64,000 nucleotides of DNA from Streptomyces scopuliridis RB72 (GCF_000718095.1 NZ_JOEI01000001.1:124001-188000); one strand, 5' to 3'. Positions 41,259-52,091 are shown, numbered from the stretch's first letter. Made by a program: numbers and translations. The notes: generated from the letters alone by a model not told the origin.

Positions 41259-41264
41259 TAGCGT
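41259..41264 (+). promoter_or_regulatory. Leaderless-type -10 (TAGCGT) for sdhCAB
   Basis: TAGCGT is followed by 7 nt and the ATG at 41272. TTGGAC (41234-41239), 19 nt upstream, is a possible -35. Confidence 0.5.
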
Positions 41265-41271
41265 GCTGTCC

Positions 41272-41982
41272 ATGGCGCTGGCAACGCGGGGGACGGACCA
41301 ACGGCCGTCCATGACCCGCACCCTCTGGGGATCGACGATCGGAAAAAAGACGATCATGGCCGTGAGTGGCCTGATCATGCTCGGCTATCTGGTCGTGCAT
41401 ATGCTCGGCAATCTCAAGATCTTCTTCGGGCCGCCGGAGTTCAACGGATACGCGCACTGGCTGCGGACCATGGGCGAACCGTTTCTGCACTACGAGTGGG
41501 CGCTCTGGATCGTCCGTGTGGTCCTCGTCGTGGCCGTCGTCCTGCACGCGGTCTGCGCCTACCAGCTCAGCCGCCGTGACCTCGCCGCCCGCCCGAGCAA
41601 GTACGTACACAAGCGGGCCCGCGCCGGCTACGCCACCCGCACCATGCGCTGGGGCGGGATCATCCTCGCCCTGTTCATCGTCTGGCACGTCCTCGATCTG
41701 ACCACCGGCACGGTGCACTCCGGCGGCTTCCAGGCCGGCCACCCGTACCAGAACGTCGTGGACACCTTCTCCACCTGGTACGGGAACGTCATCTACCTCG
41801 TCGCGATGCTCGCCCTCGGACTGCATGTCCAGCACGGCTTCTGGAGCGCCGCACAGACCCTCGGAGCGGGCAACGCCACCCGCGAGCGCGTCCTCAAGGG
41901 CACGGCCAATCTGCTGGCGCTGGCGCTGACCGCGGGATTCATCGCCGTACCCGTCGCCGTCATGACCGGAGTGGTGAGCTGA
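41272..41982 (+). CDS. sdhC: Succinate dehydrogenase cytochrome b subunit (b558 type)
   Basis: A 236-residue membrane anchor with five helices that carries haem b and the quinone site of complex II. Histidines in [55 protein letters not shown] and [18 protein letters not shown] are the expected haem ligands of the Bacillus-type single-subunit cytochrome. ATG 41272 gives [33 protein letters not shown]. It is the first gene of sdhCAB, read from a leaderless promoter opposite a LysR regulator. Confidence 0.92.
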   Translation: MALATRGTDQRPSMTRTLWGSTIGKKTIMAVSGLIMLGYLVVHMLGNLKIFFGPPEFNGYAHWLRTMGEPFLHYEWALWIVRVVLVVAVVLHAVCAYQLSRRDLAARPSKYVHKRARAGYATRTMRWGGIILALFIVWHVLDLTTGTVHSGGFQAGHPYQNVVDTFSTWYGNVIYLVAMLALGLHVQHGFWSAAQTLGAGNATRERVLKGTANLLALALTAGFIAVPVAVMTGVVS

Positions 41983-41983
41983 C

Positions 41984-43938
<1,955 letters not shown>

Positions 43939-43942
<4 letters not shown>

Positions 43943-44688
43943 GGCTCACCCTGCGCGTCTGGCGACAGCCGGACGCCGACGCCCCCGGCGCCATGGTCAC
44001 CTATGGCATCGACGGCATCTCCGAGGACATGTCGTTCCTGGAGATGCTCGACACCCTCAACGAGGAGCTGATCCTCAAGGGCGACGAGCCGGTCGCCTTC
44101 GACCACGACTGCCGCGAGGGCATCTGCGGCGCGTGCGGGGTGGTCATCAACGGCGACGCCCACGGCCCCGAGCGCACCACCACCTGCCAGCTCCATATGC
44201 GGCACTTCAACGACGGCGACACCATCGATGTCGAGCCCTGGCGGGCCGGGGCCTTCCCCGTGGTCAAGGACCTGGTGGTGGACCGCTCCGCCTTCGACCG
44301 GATCATCGGGGCGGGCGGCTACATCACCGCCCCCACCGGCGCCGCGCCCGAGGCACACGCCACCCCGGTCCCCAAGCCCGACGCCGACTTCGCCTTCGAG
44401 CACGCCGAGTGCATCGGCTGCGGCGCCTGCGTCGCGGCCTGCCCCAACGGCTCGGCGATGCTCTTCACCTCGGCCAAGATCAACCACCTCAATGTGCTGC
44501 CGCAGGGCGCGCCGGAGCGTGAGACCCGGGTCCTCGACATGGTCGCGACCATGGACGAGGAAGGCTTCGGCGGCTGCACCCTCGCCGGAGAATGCGCCAC
44601 CGCCTGCCCGAAGGGCATCCCGCTGCCGTCCATCGCCGCGATGAACAAGGAGTGGCTGCGGGCGACCCGTAAGGTCTCACGCTCCTGA
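43939..44688 (+). CDS. sdhB: Succinate dehydrogenase/fumarate reductase iron-sulfur subunit
   Basis: A 249-residue electron-transfer subunit. The plant-type [2Fe-2S] ligands are in [18 protein letters not shown] ... TTTCQLHMR. The bacterial ferredoxin clusters are in [22 protein letters not shown] and [29 protein letters not shown]. Electrons pass from SdhA FAD through these clusters to the SdhC haem and quinone. Complete in length; the gene ends 7 nt before the convergent efflux gene. Confidence 0.94.
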
Positions 44689-44695
44689 GGTTCCG

Positions 44696-45880
44696 CTACC
44701 GCGTCGCTGTGGGCACCCCCTCGTGGTCGTTCGCCGTCCCGCGCCGCACTGCCCGGGCGACGCCGGCGGCGGCGAGGGCGAGGGCCACCAGCAGGGCGCT
44801 GACCCACAGCGGTGCGCGGAAGCCGAGTCCGGCGCCGATCGCGAGGCCACCGGCCCAAGGCCCGATCGCGCCGCCCACGTTGAACGCGGCCGTGGCGAGC
44901 CCGCCGGCCAGGGTCGGCGCCCCGGTCGCCGCGTAGAGCACCTGCGAGATCAGCGTGGAGCCGACGGCGAACGAGAGGGTCCCCTGGACGAAGACGAGCG
45001 CGCCCGCCGCCACCGGGTTCCCGGCCGTCAGCGCGAAGACGGCCCAGCCGACGAGCAGTGCCACGCCGCCGGTCACCAGCAGCGGGACGGGCCGTACGTC
45101 GGCGAGCCGGCCGCTGATGGTGACCCCGGCGAACGAACCCAGACCGAAGAGCGCCAACAGGGCGGGCACCCACGCGGATCCGAGCCCGGCCACCTCGGTG
45201 AGGAGCGGCGCGAGATAGGTGAACGTACAGAACGTCGCGCCGTTCACCAGCGCGCCCAGCAGCAGGGTCACCAGCAACCGGGGCTCGCGCAGCGCGCGCG
45301 ACTCCCGGCGTACGCTCGTTCCCGCGGGGCCGGCGCCGCCGCTCGGCACCGCCCGCAGGATCGCGACGACGGCCGGCACCGATACGAGCGCCACCGCCCA
45401 GAACGCAGCGCGCCAGCCCCACAGTTGACCGAGCAGCGCGCCGCCGGGAACGCCCGCGACGCAGGCGAGGGTGACACCACCGAGCAGCGCGGAGGTGGCG
45501 CGCCCCTTGGCGTTCGGCTCGACCATGCCGGTGGCGGTCACCAGCGCCACCGCGAGGAACCCGGCGTTGGCCAGGGCCCCGATGACCCGGGTGACCAGCA
45601 GTACCCCGTAACTGGTGGTGAGAGCGCCGACGACATGGACGGCCAGGAACGCGAGCAGGAAGACCAGCAGCGCGTGCCGTCGCGACCAGCGCAGACTGAG
45701 CATCGCCATCAGCGGCGCGCCGATGACCATCCCCACGGCGAACGCGGAGGTCAGTGACCCCGCCGCCGGGATGGACACCCCCAGATCGTGGGCGATGTCC
45801 GGCCCGAGGCCGGACAGCATGAACTCGGACGTCCCCATGGCGAAGACCGCCAGTCCGAGGAGGTAGAGAGCGAATGGCAT
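44696..45880 (-). CDS. MFS efflux transporter of the Cml/Cmx (chloramphenicol) type
   Basis: A 394-residue transporter with 12 predicted helices. The start MPFALYLLGLAVFAMGTSEFMLSGLGPDIAHDLGVSIPAAGSL strongly resembles actinomycete chloramphenicol exporters (CmlR/Cmx), and RVIGALANAGFLAVALVTATG and CVAGVPGGALLGQLWGWRA are the drug:H+ antiporter motifs. Chloramphenicol export is likely but not proven; related carriers move sugars. ATG 45880 has GGAG 8 nt upstream; the frame is open another 63 nt. The 5' region is long, as for attenuated resistance genes. Confidence 0.8.
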   Translation of the reverse strand: MPFALYLLGLAVFAMGTSEFMLSGLGPDIAHDLGVSIPAAGSLTSAFAVGMVIGAPLMAMLSLRWSRRHALLVFLLAFLAVHVVGALTTSYGVLLVTRVIGALANAGFLAVALVTATGMVEPNAKGRATSALLGGVTLACVAGVPGGALLGQLWGWRAAFWAVALVSVPAVVAILRAVPSGGAGPAGTSVRRESRALREPRLLVTLLLGALVNGATFCTFTYLAPLLTEVAGLGSAWVPALLALFGLGSFAGVTISGRLADVRPVPLLVTGGVALLVGWAVFALTAGNPVAAGALVFVQGTLSFAVGSTLISQVLYAATGAPTLAGGLATAAFNVGGAIGPWAGGLAIGAGLGFRAPLWVSALLVALALAAAGVARAVRRGTANDHEGVPTATR

Positions 45881-46273
45881 GACAAAACTCCGCAACCACA
45901 CCGTGGATCGTGTGACCGAATGGATCGACAAGGCGGTCGGCACAGATGCCGACAGGGCAGCGGTGGGCCGTGGAAGTACCGACCACCGCGCGAAGAGCCC
46001 CCCGGCGTCAGCGAAGTGACGCCCGGTCGAGGCCGAACACAGTCCGTACTACGGCGATCCGATGGCGGCGGGTCGCGATCGACAGCTCCGGCGGCCTCAC
46101 GGGGCCGGGGAGCTTCTCAGTGCGACAACGCGAGCAGGCCACCGGACGACCGGTGGCTAGAGTCTTGACGCCTCGGGACTGGACATGCGCGCAGATTAGC
46201 GGGGCCGGGCACGCGATGTCGAACGCGTTCACCGGCGGCCGGACTGCTGGTGCCGACGTCTAGGCTGGCGGAC
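45881..46273. other. Long divergent intergenic region without a recognisable gene
   Basis: 393 bases. Short open frames exist on both strands but none has a ribosome site or recognisable protein. The minus strand would be the leader of the efflux gene. TAGGCT at 46261-46266 is a leaderless-type -10 for the phosphatase. No clear hairpin was seen. Confidence 0.45.
46261..46266 (+). promoter_or_regulatory. Leaderless-type -10 (TAGGCT) for the HAD phosphatase gene
   Basis: TAGGCT is followed by exactly 7 nt and GTG 46274. This decides the start in favour of GTG 46274 over ATG 46298. Confidence 0.45.
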
Positions 46274-46786
46274 GTGACACGGACGACGGGGAGCGGGATG
46301 ACGGGGAACAGCAGGCCGCTGGCCATATTCGACCTGGACGGCACGCTGGCCGAGACCGGCCACCGTCAGCACTTCCTGGAGCGGCGGCCCCGCGACTGGA
46401 CCGGCTTCTTCGGCGCGGCCGGGCAGGACACACCACTGGCCGACGGCGTACGGCTGGTGGCGGAGTCCGCCGAGGAATGCGAGGTCATGTATCTGACCGG
46501 CCGTCCGGAGCGCTGCCGCGCGGACACCCTGGCCTGGCTGCGCGAGAACGGTCTGCCCGAGGGACGGATCTGGATGCGCCGGAACGACGACCGGCGGCCC
46601 GCGCGTACGACCAAGCTGGAGATCCTGCGCAGGCTGGCCGGCGGCCGGGAGGTGCGGATGCTGGTGGACGACGACGAACTGGTCTGCGACGCGGCCGAAC
46701 GGGCGGGGTTCAAGGTCGTACGGGCCCGCTGGGCGAGCACATCACAGGCGCTGAAGGACGCGCAGGAGCGCGAGGGCCGCACCTGA
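46274..46786 (+). CDS. HAD-superfamily phosphatase, polynucleotide kinase 3'-phosphatase-like
   Basis: A 170-residue cytoplasmic phosphatase (162 from ATG 46298). HAD motif I is LAIFDLDGTLAETG, motif II VMYLTGRPERCRADTLAWL, Lys in TTKLEILRRL, and motif III/IV is VRMLVDDDELVCDAAERAGF. The TGRPERxRxxTxxWL string is typical of the 3'-phosphatase half of phage/bacterial polynucleotide kinase-like proteins, so a nucleic-acid substrate is possible. No kinase domain is attached. Convergent with the dodecin gene. Confidence 0.8.
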   Translation: MTRTTGSGMTGNSRPLAIFDLDGTLAETGHRQHFLERRPRDWTGFFGAAGQDTPLADGVRLVAESAEECEVMYLTGRPERCRADTLAWLRENGLPEGRIWMRRNDDRRPARTTKLEILRRLAGGREVRMLVDDDELVCDAAERAGFKVVRARWASTSQALKDAQEREGRT

Positions 46787-46817
46787 CGGCAGCGCGCGCC
46801 TGGCCGCGCGTGGCCGC

Positions 46818-47033
46818 TCAGCGGGCGTCGTCGAGGCGGAAGCCGACCTTCAGTCCCACCTGGTAGTGCTCGATGTCGCCGTCGACGATATGGCCCCGTA
46901 CCTCCGTCATCTCGAACCAGTCCAGACCCCGCAGCGTCTGGGCGGCACGGGCGATGCCATTGCGGATGGCGTCGTCGATGCCCTCGTGGGAGCTGCCGAC
47001 GATCTCGGTGACCCGGTAGGTGTGGTGGGACAT
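46818..47033 (-). CDS. Dodecin, flavin-binding storage protein
   Basis: A 71-residue protein matching dodecin along its whole length: YRVTEIVGSSHEGIDDAIRNGIARAAQTLRGLDWFEMTEVRGHIVDGDIEHYQVGLKVGFRLD. The Trp in LDWFE stacks between flavins and the Gln in HYQV contacts the ring. Twelve copies form a hollow sphere that buffers FMN or CoA. ATG 47033 has AGGAGAG 8 nt upstream. It shares the upstream region with the sugar-binding lipoprotein. Confidence 0.93.
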   Translation of the reverse strand: MSHHTYRVTEIVGSSHEGIDDAIRNGIARAAQTLRGLDWFEMTEVRGHIVDGDIEHYQVGLKVGFRLDDAR

Positions 47034-47184
47034 GGGGTCGCTCTCCTCTTCACGCGTCACGGGTGTCGCGGTGTCATTCCACCGTGCCTCACCACGCGGC
47101 GGTCCGCGAGACATCCGGCGCCGGATGGCCCTCCGACGCCCCTTCCGTCTGCTTTTCGTTCGCTTCCGGGACTTGACCGGTCGT

Positions 47185-47198
47185 TTGGTCCATACCAA
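47185..47198 (+). promoter_or_regulatory. TTGGT-CCAT-ACCAA operator, resembles a DasR-type dre site
   Basis: A perfect 14-bp dyad. TGGTCCATACCA matches the remembered DasR core TGGTCTAGACCA at 10 of 12 positions. TTGACC (47173-47178) and CAAGAT (47196-47201), 17 nt apart, form a promoter that the operator overlaps. Confidence 0.55.
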
Positions 47199-47288
47199 GA
47201 TTTCACACACCCGTGCGAACCCGGTTCGCTCCCCCACGTCGGGCTCTCTCTTCCTGCACCGTGCCCTCACGCCAGAAGGTTGACCTAC

Positions 47289-48539
47289 GTGAAGAACCGC
47301 CCTCTCGTCTGTTCCGTGGCTCTTGTGTCCTCCGTCGCTCTCGGCGGCTGCGGAGTGCTGCCCGGTGGGGACGACTCTGTGACGGTCACCGTCTGGCTGA
47401 TGAAGGACAGCGTCTCGGACGACTTCCTCAAGCGGTTCGTGAGCGACTACGAGAAGGGGCATCCGTCCGTCCAGCTGGACATCAAGATCCAGGAGTGGAC
47501 CGGCATCGGCGAGAAGGTGCTGACCGCGCTGGACGGCGAGGACACCCCGGATGTGATCGAGGTCGGCAACACCCAGGTCGCCCAGTACGCGGAGAGCGGG
47601 AACCTGCGCGATCTCACCCTGGAGTCGGTACGGGATCTGGGCAGCGAGGACTGGCTGCCCGGTCTCGCCCAGCCGGGCAGCATCAACGGCGCCCAGTTCG
47701 GCATCCCCTGGTACGCGGCCAATCGCGTCGTGATCTACAACAAGGACCTCTTCGCGCTCGCCGGAATAGAGGAGCCGCCCAAGACCAGGGCGCAGTGGCT
47801 GGACGACACCGCCGAGCTGAACCGCGGTGGGAATCAAGGCGTCTATCTCGCCGGACAGGACTGGTACACCCTGGCCGGGTTCATCTGGGACGAGGGCGGC
47901 GAACTGGCCGTCGAGTCCGGCGGCGAGTGGCAGGGGACGATCCATACGCCCGCCGCGCTCAGGGGCATGGACTTCTACAAGGACCTCCAGTCGCTGGGCA
48001 ACGGACCGAAGAACTCCGACGAGGCCAAGCCCCCGCAGGCGGAGGTCTTCGCCCAGGGCGATGTCGCGCAGATCATCTCCACGCCCAGCTCGGCGCGGAT
48101 CATCGAGGAGAAGAACCCCGAACTGAAGGGCAAGCTCGGCTTCTTCCCCATTCCGGGCAAGACCGCCGACAAGCCGGGGGCCGTCTTCACCGGCGGCTCC
48201 GATCTGATCGTGCCGAAGAACTCCAGTCATCACTCCGCCGCCGTCGAGGTCGTCAAGGCGCTGGCGGGCGAGACCTGGCAGACGGATCTCGCCCGGACGA
48301 TGAGCTACGTACCGAACAAGACGACTCTCGCCGGGGTCATCCGCGGCGACGCGAGCACGGCCGCGATGGCCGAGGGCGCCGCGCGGGGACGGGCCACCCC
48401 GAACTCCCCGCAGTGGGCGAGCGTCGAGGCCGACAACCCGATCAAGCCGTATATGACCGCCGTCCTTGAGGGCGAGGACCCGGCGGAGTCGGCGAAGGCG
48501 GCCTCCGAGCTGATCACCGCTGAGCTGCTCTCCGGCTGA
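47289..48539 (+). CDS. Extracellular sugar-binding lipoprotein of an ABC transporter
   Basis: A 416-residue type 1 solute-binding protein. GTG 47289 is followed by a lipoprotein signal with lipobox ALGGC near residue 19. The family marks are VTVWLMKDSVSDDFLKRFVSDYE, GDEDTPDVIEVGNTQVAQYAESG-type text, GIPWYAANRVVIYNKDLF and FTGGSDLIVPKNSSHHSAAVEVVKAL. These match binding proteins for oligosaccharides. No permease or ATPase genes adjoin, so it probably works with a remote transporter and the MsiK-type ATPase. AGAAGG lies 10 nt upstream. The dre-like site upstream suggests amino-sugar-linked control. Confidence 0.87.
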   Translation: MKNRPLVCSVALVSSVALGGCGVLPGGDDSVTVTVWLMKDSVSDDFLKRFVSDYEKGHPSVQLDIKIQEWTGIGEKVLTALDGEDTPDVIEVGNTQVAQYAESGNLRDLTLESVRDLGSEDWLPGLAQPGSINGAQFGIPWYAANRVVIYNKDLFALAGIEEPPKTRAQWLDDTAELNRGGNQGVYLAGQDWYTLAGFIWDEGGELAVESGGEWQGTIHTPAALRGMDFYKDLQSLGNGPKNSDEAKPPQAEVFAQGDVAQIISTPSSARIIEEKNPELKGKLGFFPIPGKTADKPGAVFTGGSDLIVPKNSSHHSAAVEVVKALAGETWQTDLARTMSYVPNKTTLAGVIRGDASTAAMAEGAARGRATPNSPQWASVEADNPIKPYMTAVLEGEDPAESAKAASELITAELLSG

Positions 48540-48722
48540 GGTCTCCGGCCCGGAGGCGTCATGTGCGCCCGCCGCACTCCCGGCCATTCAGCCGTCTCAC
48601 ATCCACACTCCGCCGTGTGGTCATGTCAAATCCAGTCGGCCACGGAAGAAACTAGGTGCCGGGCCCGTCGCGCGAGCGGCGGACCCCGGCGGCCTGCCTT
48701 CCCTACCGGCACAGGAGTCCGC

Positions 48723-49538
48723 ATGTCCGCCATCGCCCCCGCTCCCCTCGTCCCCGCCGGCCCCGCCGTCCCCGTTCCCACCACGGGGACCGGGACCGGC
48801 CCCGCCGAGCCGCGCTATATCGTCTCGCTCGCCCGCGACCAGGACGACGTCCGGGCCGCACAGCGGCTGCGGCACCTGGTCTTCGCCGGCGAAATGGGCG
48901 CCCTGCTCGACGGCCCCGAACCGGGACTGGACGTCGACGCCTTCGACGCGTACTGCGACCACCTGCTCGTACGCGAGGAGAGCACCGGCGAGGTCGTCGG
49001 TACGTACCGGCTGCTGCCGCCCGAGCGGGCCAGGGCCGCCGGACGGATCTACTCCGACAGCGAATTCGACCTCACCCGGCTCGCTCCGATCCGGCACGAT
49101 CTGGTCGAGGTCGGCCGTTCGTGCGTCCACCCCCTGCACCGCACCGGCGGTGTCATCGCCTTGATCTGGGCCGGGCTGGCCCGCTATATGACTGACAGCG
49201 GCTACAACTGGCTGGCAGGCTGCTGCTCGGTCCCGTTGGCGGACGGTGGCGCGCTCGCCGCCTCCACCTGGAACACCGTGAAGGAGAAGCACATGGCGCC
49301 GGAGGACTACTGGGTCACCCCGCACCGCCTCTGGACCCCGGACGCGTCCGCCGCGGCTGCCAAGCCGTCCGAGCTGCCGCCGCTGCTCCGCGGCTATCTG
49401 CGGCTCGGGGCCTGGGTGTGCGGCGCGCCCGCGCACGACCCGGAGTTCGGCGTCGCCGACCTGTACGTACTGCTGTCGATGCGCCGTACCAACCCGCGCT
49501 ATCTGCGGCACTTCCTCTCGCTCGCCCCCGCCGCATGA
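48723..49538 (+). CDS. olsB: N-acyltransferase of the OlsB type (ornithine lipid, first step)
   Basis: A 271-residue GNAT-like acyltransferase of the autoinducer-synthase/hemolysin fold. It has RYIVSLARDQDDVRAAQRLRHLVFAGEMGA, DAFDAYCDHLLVREE, VVGTYRLLPPE, VEVGRSCVHPLHRTGGVIALIWAGLARYM and YNWLAGCCSVPL, all OlsB family signatures. OlsB transfers a 3-hydroxyacyl chain to ornithine, giving lyso-ornithine lipid. The next gene is an O-acyltransferase overlapping by 4 nt, the expected OlsA partner. ATG 48723 has AGGAG 5 nt upstream. The N-terminal 30 residues are Pro/Ala-rich. Confidence 0.85.
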   Translation: MSAIAPAPLVPAGPAVPVPTTGTGTGPAEPRYIVSLARDQDDVRAAQRLRHLVFAGEMGALLDGPEPGLDVDAFDAYCDHLLVREESTGEVVGTYRLLPPERARAAGRIYSDSEFDLTRLAPIRHDLVEVGRSCVHPLHRTGGVIALIWAGLARYMTDSGYNWLAGCCSVPLADGGALAASTWNTVKEKHMAPEDYWVTPHRLWTPDASAAAAKPSELPPLLRGYLRLGAWVCGAPAHDPEFGVADLYVLLSMRRTNPRYLRHFLSLAPAA

Positions 49539-50479
49539 GCGCCTGGCTGCCCACCGCGCCCTGCACCCCGCGCGACTGCTCCACCCACCAGGGCCCCTCG
49601 GCCGGGGCGCTGACCGGGGCCGTACGGCTGGTCGCGGGGGTCTCTCTCGTCCTGGCCGGCGCGCTGGTGGCTCCCTTCCTCGCCTTCCTGGGAGGGGCGG
49701 TACGGGACCGGCTCACCCGGCACTGGGCGCGTACGGTGCTGCGGCTCTTCGGCCTGCGCGTCCGCGTCGTGGGGGAGCCCGCGCTCCGGCGCGGCTCCGG
49801 GGTGCTGGTCGTCGCCAACCACGTCTCCTGGCTGGACATACCACTCCTCGCCGCGGTCTTCCCGGGGCGGATGCTCGCCAAGAGCGAGATACGGCGCTGG
49901 CCGCTGCTGGGCGCGCTGGCCGCCCTGGGCGGCACCCTGTTCGTGGAGCGGGAGCGGCTGAGGGCACTGCCCGGGACCGTACGGACCCTCTCCACCGCGC
50001 TCGCCGCCGGCTCGCGGGTGATCGTCTTCCCCGAGGCCTGCACCTGGTGCGGGCGTGAACAGGGACGGTTCACCACCGCCGTCTTCCAGGCGGCGCTGGA
50101 CGCGGACGCCGCTGTCCGTCCGGTACGTATCACCTACCGCGCGCCGGACGGAGAGCCGTCCGGCGCCCCGGCGTTCGTCGGGGACGACACCATCACCGCC
50201 TCGCTGTGGCGGGTCGTGACGGCCGGCGGGCTCACGGCGGAGATCACGGTCCTCCCGCTGATCCCCGCCGGGCGCCACACCGACCGCCGCGAGCTGGCCC
50301 GGGACGCCCGGTCGGGCATCGCCCGCACGGGCACCGACGGCCTCGCCCGGACCGAGGTCACGGACGGTGTCACTCACACAGCGGTCGCCAGCGACAGCGC
50401 GAACCGGCCCTCCTCATCCGTCCACCAGTGCGTCAACTCCATTCCCGCGTCGGCCAGTTCGGTGCGTACCCGGTCCTGA
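49535..50479 (+). CDS. olsA: 1-acyl-glycerol-3-phosphate/lyso-ornithine lipid O-acyltransferase (OlsA type)
   Basis: A 314-residue membrane-associated PlsC-like acyltransferase. One N-terminal helix (about 25-50) precedes motif I NHVSWLDIP, the GGTLFVERER motif, and motif III VFPEACTW (FPEG in most). It should add the second acyl chain to the lyso-ornithine lipid made by the upstream enzyme. Its last 35 codons (VTHTAVASDSANRPSSSVHQC ...) are encoded antisense to the 3' end of egtD, overlapping by 106 bp, and are probably non-conserved tail. Confidence 0.83.
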   Translation: MSAWLPTAPCTPRDCSTHQGPSAGALTGAVRLVAGVSLVLAGALVAPFLAFLGGAVRDRLTRHWARTVLRLFGLRVRVVGEPALRRGSGVLVVANHVSWLDIPLLAAVFPGRMLAKSEIRRWPLLGALAALGGTLFVERERLRALPGTVRTLSTALAAGSRVIVFPEACTWCGREQGRFTTAVFQAALDADAAVRPVRITYRAPDGEPSGAPAFVGDDTITASLWRVVTAGGLTAEITVLPLIPAGRHTDRRELARDARSGIARTGTDGLARTEVTDGVTHTAVASDSANRPSSSVHQCVNSIPASASSVRTRS

Positions 50480-51336
50480 CGGAACTTCGCCGACACTTCC
50501 GTACGCACCTCCTCGCCGGCCGCGAAGTGCACCACCAGATCCAGCTCCGGGACCTTCGCCGTGAGGTTCCGGCGCGCGCGCAGCCGCATCTCGATCCACT
50601 CGTGCTCGGCGTCCCAGAGCGCCACATGATCGAAGTCACGCGGATCGAAGTCCGCGCCCAGCTCCCGGTTGATGACCAGGAGGACGTTCTTGTTGAAGGC
50701 GGCCGTCACCCCGGCCGCGTCGTCGTACGCCCTGACCAGTACGGACTCGTCCTTGACCAGGTCCGTACCGAGCAGCAGCGCGTCACCGGGCGCGAGCAGC
50801 CCCCGGACCGACGCCAGGAACGACGCGCGCTCCGCCGGCAGCAGATTGCCGATCGTGCCGCCGAGGAACGCGACCAGCCGGGGGCCCGGGGTACCGGGCA
50901 GCGCCAGCCCCTGCGTGAAGTCGGCGATGAGCGCGTGCACATGGAGCCCGGGGTGCTCGGCGAGCAGGGACTCGGCGGCCCCGGTCAGCGCGCTCTCGCT
51001 GACATCCACCGGCACATAACTGTGCAGACCGGTGAGCGCGTCCAGCAGATGACGGGTCTTCTCGGACGATCCGGACCCCAGCTCGACGAGGGTCCGCGCC
51101 CCGGTCGCCGCCGCGATCTCCGGCGCCCGCGCGAGCAGGATCTCCCGCTCGGCGCGGGTCGGATAGTACTCGGGCAGCCGGGTGATCTCCTCGAACAGTT
51201 CGCTGCCCCGGGAGTCGTAGAACCACTTGGGAGGCAGCACTTTGGGCGTACGGGTCAGCCCCTGGAGCACATCGGCGCGCAGGGCGGCGTCCGTGGCGTC
51301 CTCGGGCAGGGTGCGGGTCAGCAGGAACGGGCTCAC
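50374..51336 (-). CDS. egtD: L-histidine N-alpha-methyltransferase
   Basis: A 320-residue SAM-dependent enzyme that trimethylates histidine to hercynine, the first step toward ergothioneine. Family marks are LPPKWFYDSRGSELFEEITRLPEYYPTRAEREIL, LVELGSGSSEKTRHLLDAL for SAM binding, FLGGTIGNL and GTDLVKDESVLVRAYDDAAGVTAAFNKNVL. The GTG start overlaps the egtC stop by 4 nt. It is last in egtABCD. The 3' end overlaps the convergent olsA-like gene. Confidence 0.95.
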   Translation of the reverse strand: MSPFLLTRTLPEDATDAALRADVLQGLTRTPKVLPPKWFYDSRGSELFEEITRLPEYYPTRAEREILLARAPEIAAATGARTLVELGSGSSEKTRHLLDALTGLHSYVPVDVSESALTGAAESLLAEHPGLHVHALIADFTQGLALPGTPGPRLVAFLGGTIGNLLPAERASFLASVRGLLAPGDALLLGTDLVKDESVLVRAYDDAAGVTAAFNKNVLLVINRELGADFDPRDFDHVALWDAEHEWIEMRLRARRNLTAKVPELDLVVHFAAGEEVRTEVSAKFRQDRVRTELADAGMELTHWWTDEEGRFALSLATAV

Positions 51337-52091
51337 TCGGGTGGCTCCTTGAGAGGGGACAACAGCACGTCGTCACGGGTCGCCACGAGCAGGGTGCGGT
51401 CGGGGACCTCGCGCCAGCGCGCGTCGTCGTCGTACGGCTCGGAGGCCACCACGGTCCAGTGGCCCCCGGGATCGGTGAGATACCAGAGGGTGTCCCCCCA
51501 CGCGGTCGCGGCGATCCGCTCGCCGTCGGTGAGCAGCAGATTGAGCCGGGAGGCCGGCGCGGCGGCGGCGACATCGAGGACGGTGTCGCCCAGCGCGTCG
51601 CCGAGCTCGTCACCGGCCCGCAGCCGGTGCAGCAGCAGCGCCCACACCAGCGCGGAATCGTTGCGGGCCGGCAGGGCGAGCAGCTCCTCGGCGGGGAGGG
51701 ACGCGGCCAGCGGCGCGAGACTGCCGGGCCAGCCGCCGACCGAGCCGTTGTGGCTGAACAGCCATGGCCCGTCGGCGAACGGCGCGGCGGCGGCCTCCCC
51801 GTCGGCGCCCGGCTCGGTCGCGTCACGTACCGCGGCGAGCAGGGCGCCGCTACGGACCACCCGTGCCAGATCGGCGAATCCGAGGTCGCCCCAGATGGGC
51901 CGCGCACGCCGGTAGCGGGCGGGCAGCGGATCGCCGTCCGCGTACCAGCCCACCCCGAAACCATCGGCGTTGACCGTGCCGTTGCGCTGCCGGCGCGGCG
52001 CCCAGGACTGCCGGAACAGCGCGTGCGGCGGCGCGACCAGCACCTCACCGAGCGCCATCGGCGGCCCCAGCCGGGCGAGATGGCGGCACAT
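51333..52091 (-). CDS. egtC: Gamma-glutamyl hercynylcysteine sulfoxide hydrolase
   Basis: A 252-residue class II glutamine amidotransferase. The N-terminal nucleophile is Cys2 (MCRHLARLG), followed by NADGFGVGWYA, LFSHNGSVGGW and RNDSALVWALLLHRL. In the pathway it removes glutamate from the gamma-glutamyl hercynylcysteine sulfoxide made by EgtB. The ATG at 52091 shares one base with the egtB stop. The frame extends further upstream but the invariant Cys2 fixes the start. Confidence 0.94.
   Translation of the reverse strand: MCRHLARLGPPMALGEVLVAPPHALFRQSWAPRRQRNGTVNADGFGVGWYADGDPLPARYRRARPIWGDLGFADLARVVRSGALLAAVRDATEPGADGEAAAAPFADGPWLFSHNGSVGGWPGSLAPLAASLPAEELLALPARNDSALVWALLLHRLRAGDELGDALGDTVLDVAAAAPASRLNLLLTDGERIAATAWGDTLWYLTDPGGHWTVVASEPYDDDARWREVPDRTLLVATRDDVLLSPLKEPPE

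Noticed and set aside
46008..46232. 74-codon minus-strand frame with several Cys in the long gap before the HAD gene
   Set aside because: No ribosome site, no recognised domain, and codon use is not convincing.
46866..48539. Long frame starting 141 codons before the sugar-binding lipoprotein
   Set aside because: The extra N-terminus covers the dodecin gene antisense; the lipoprotein signal fixes the start at 47289.
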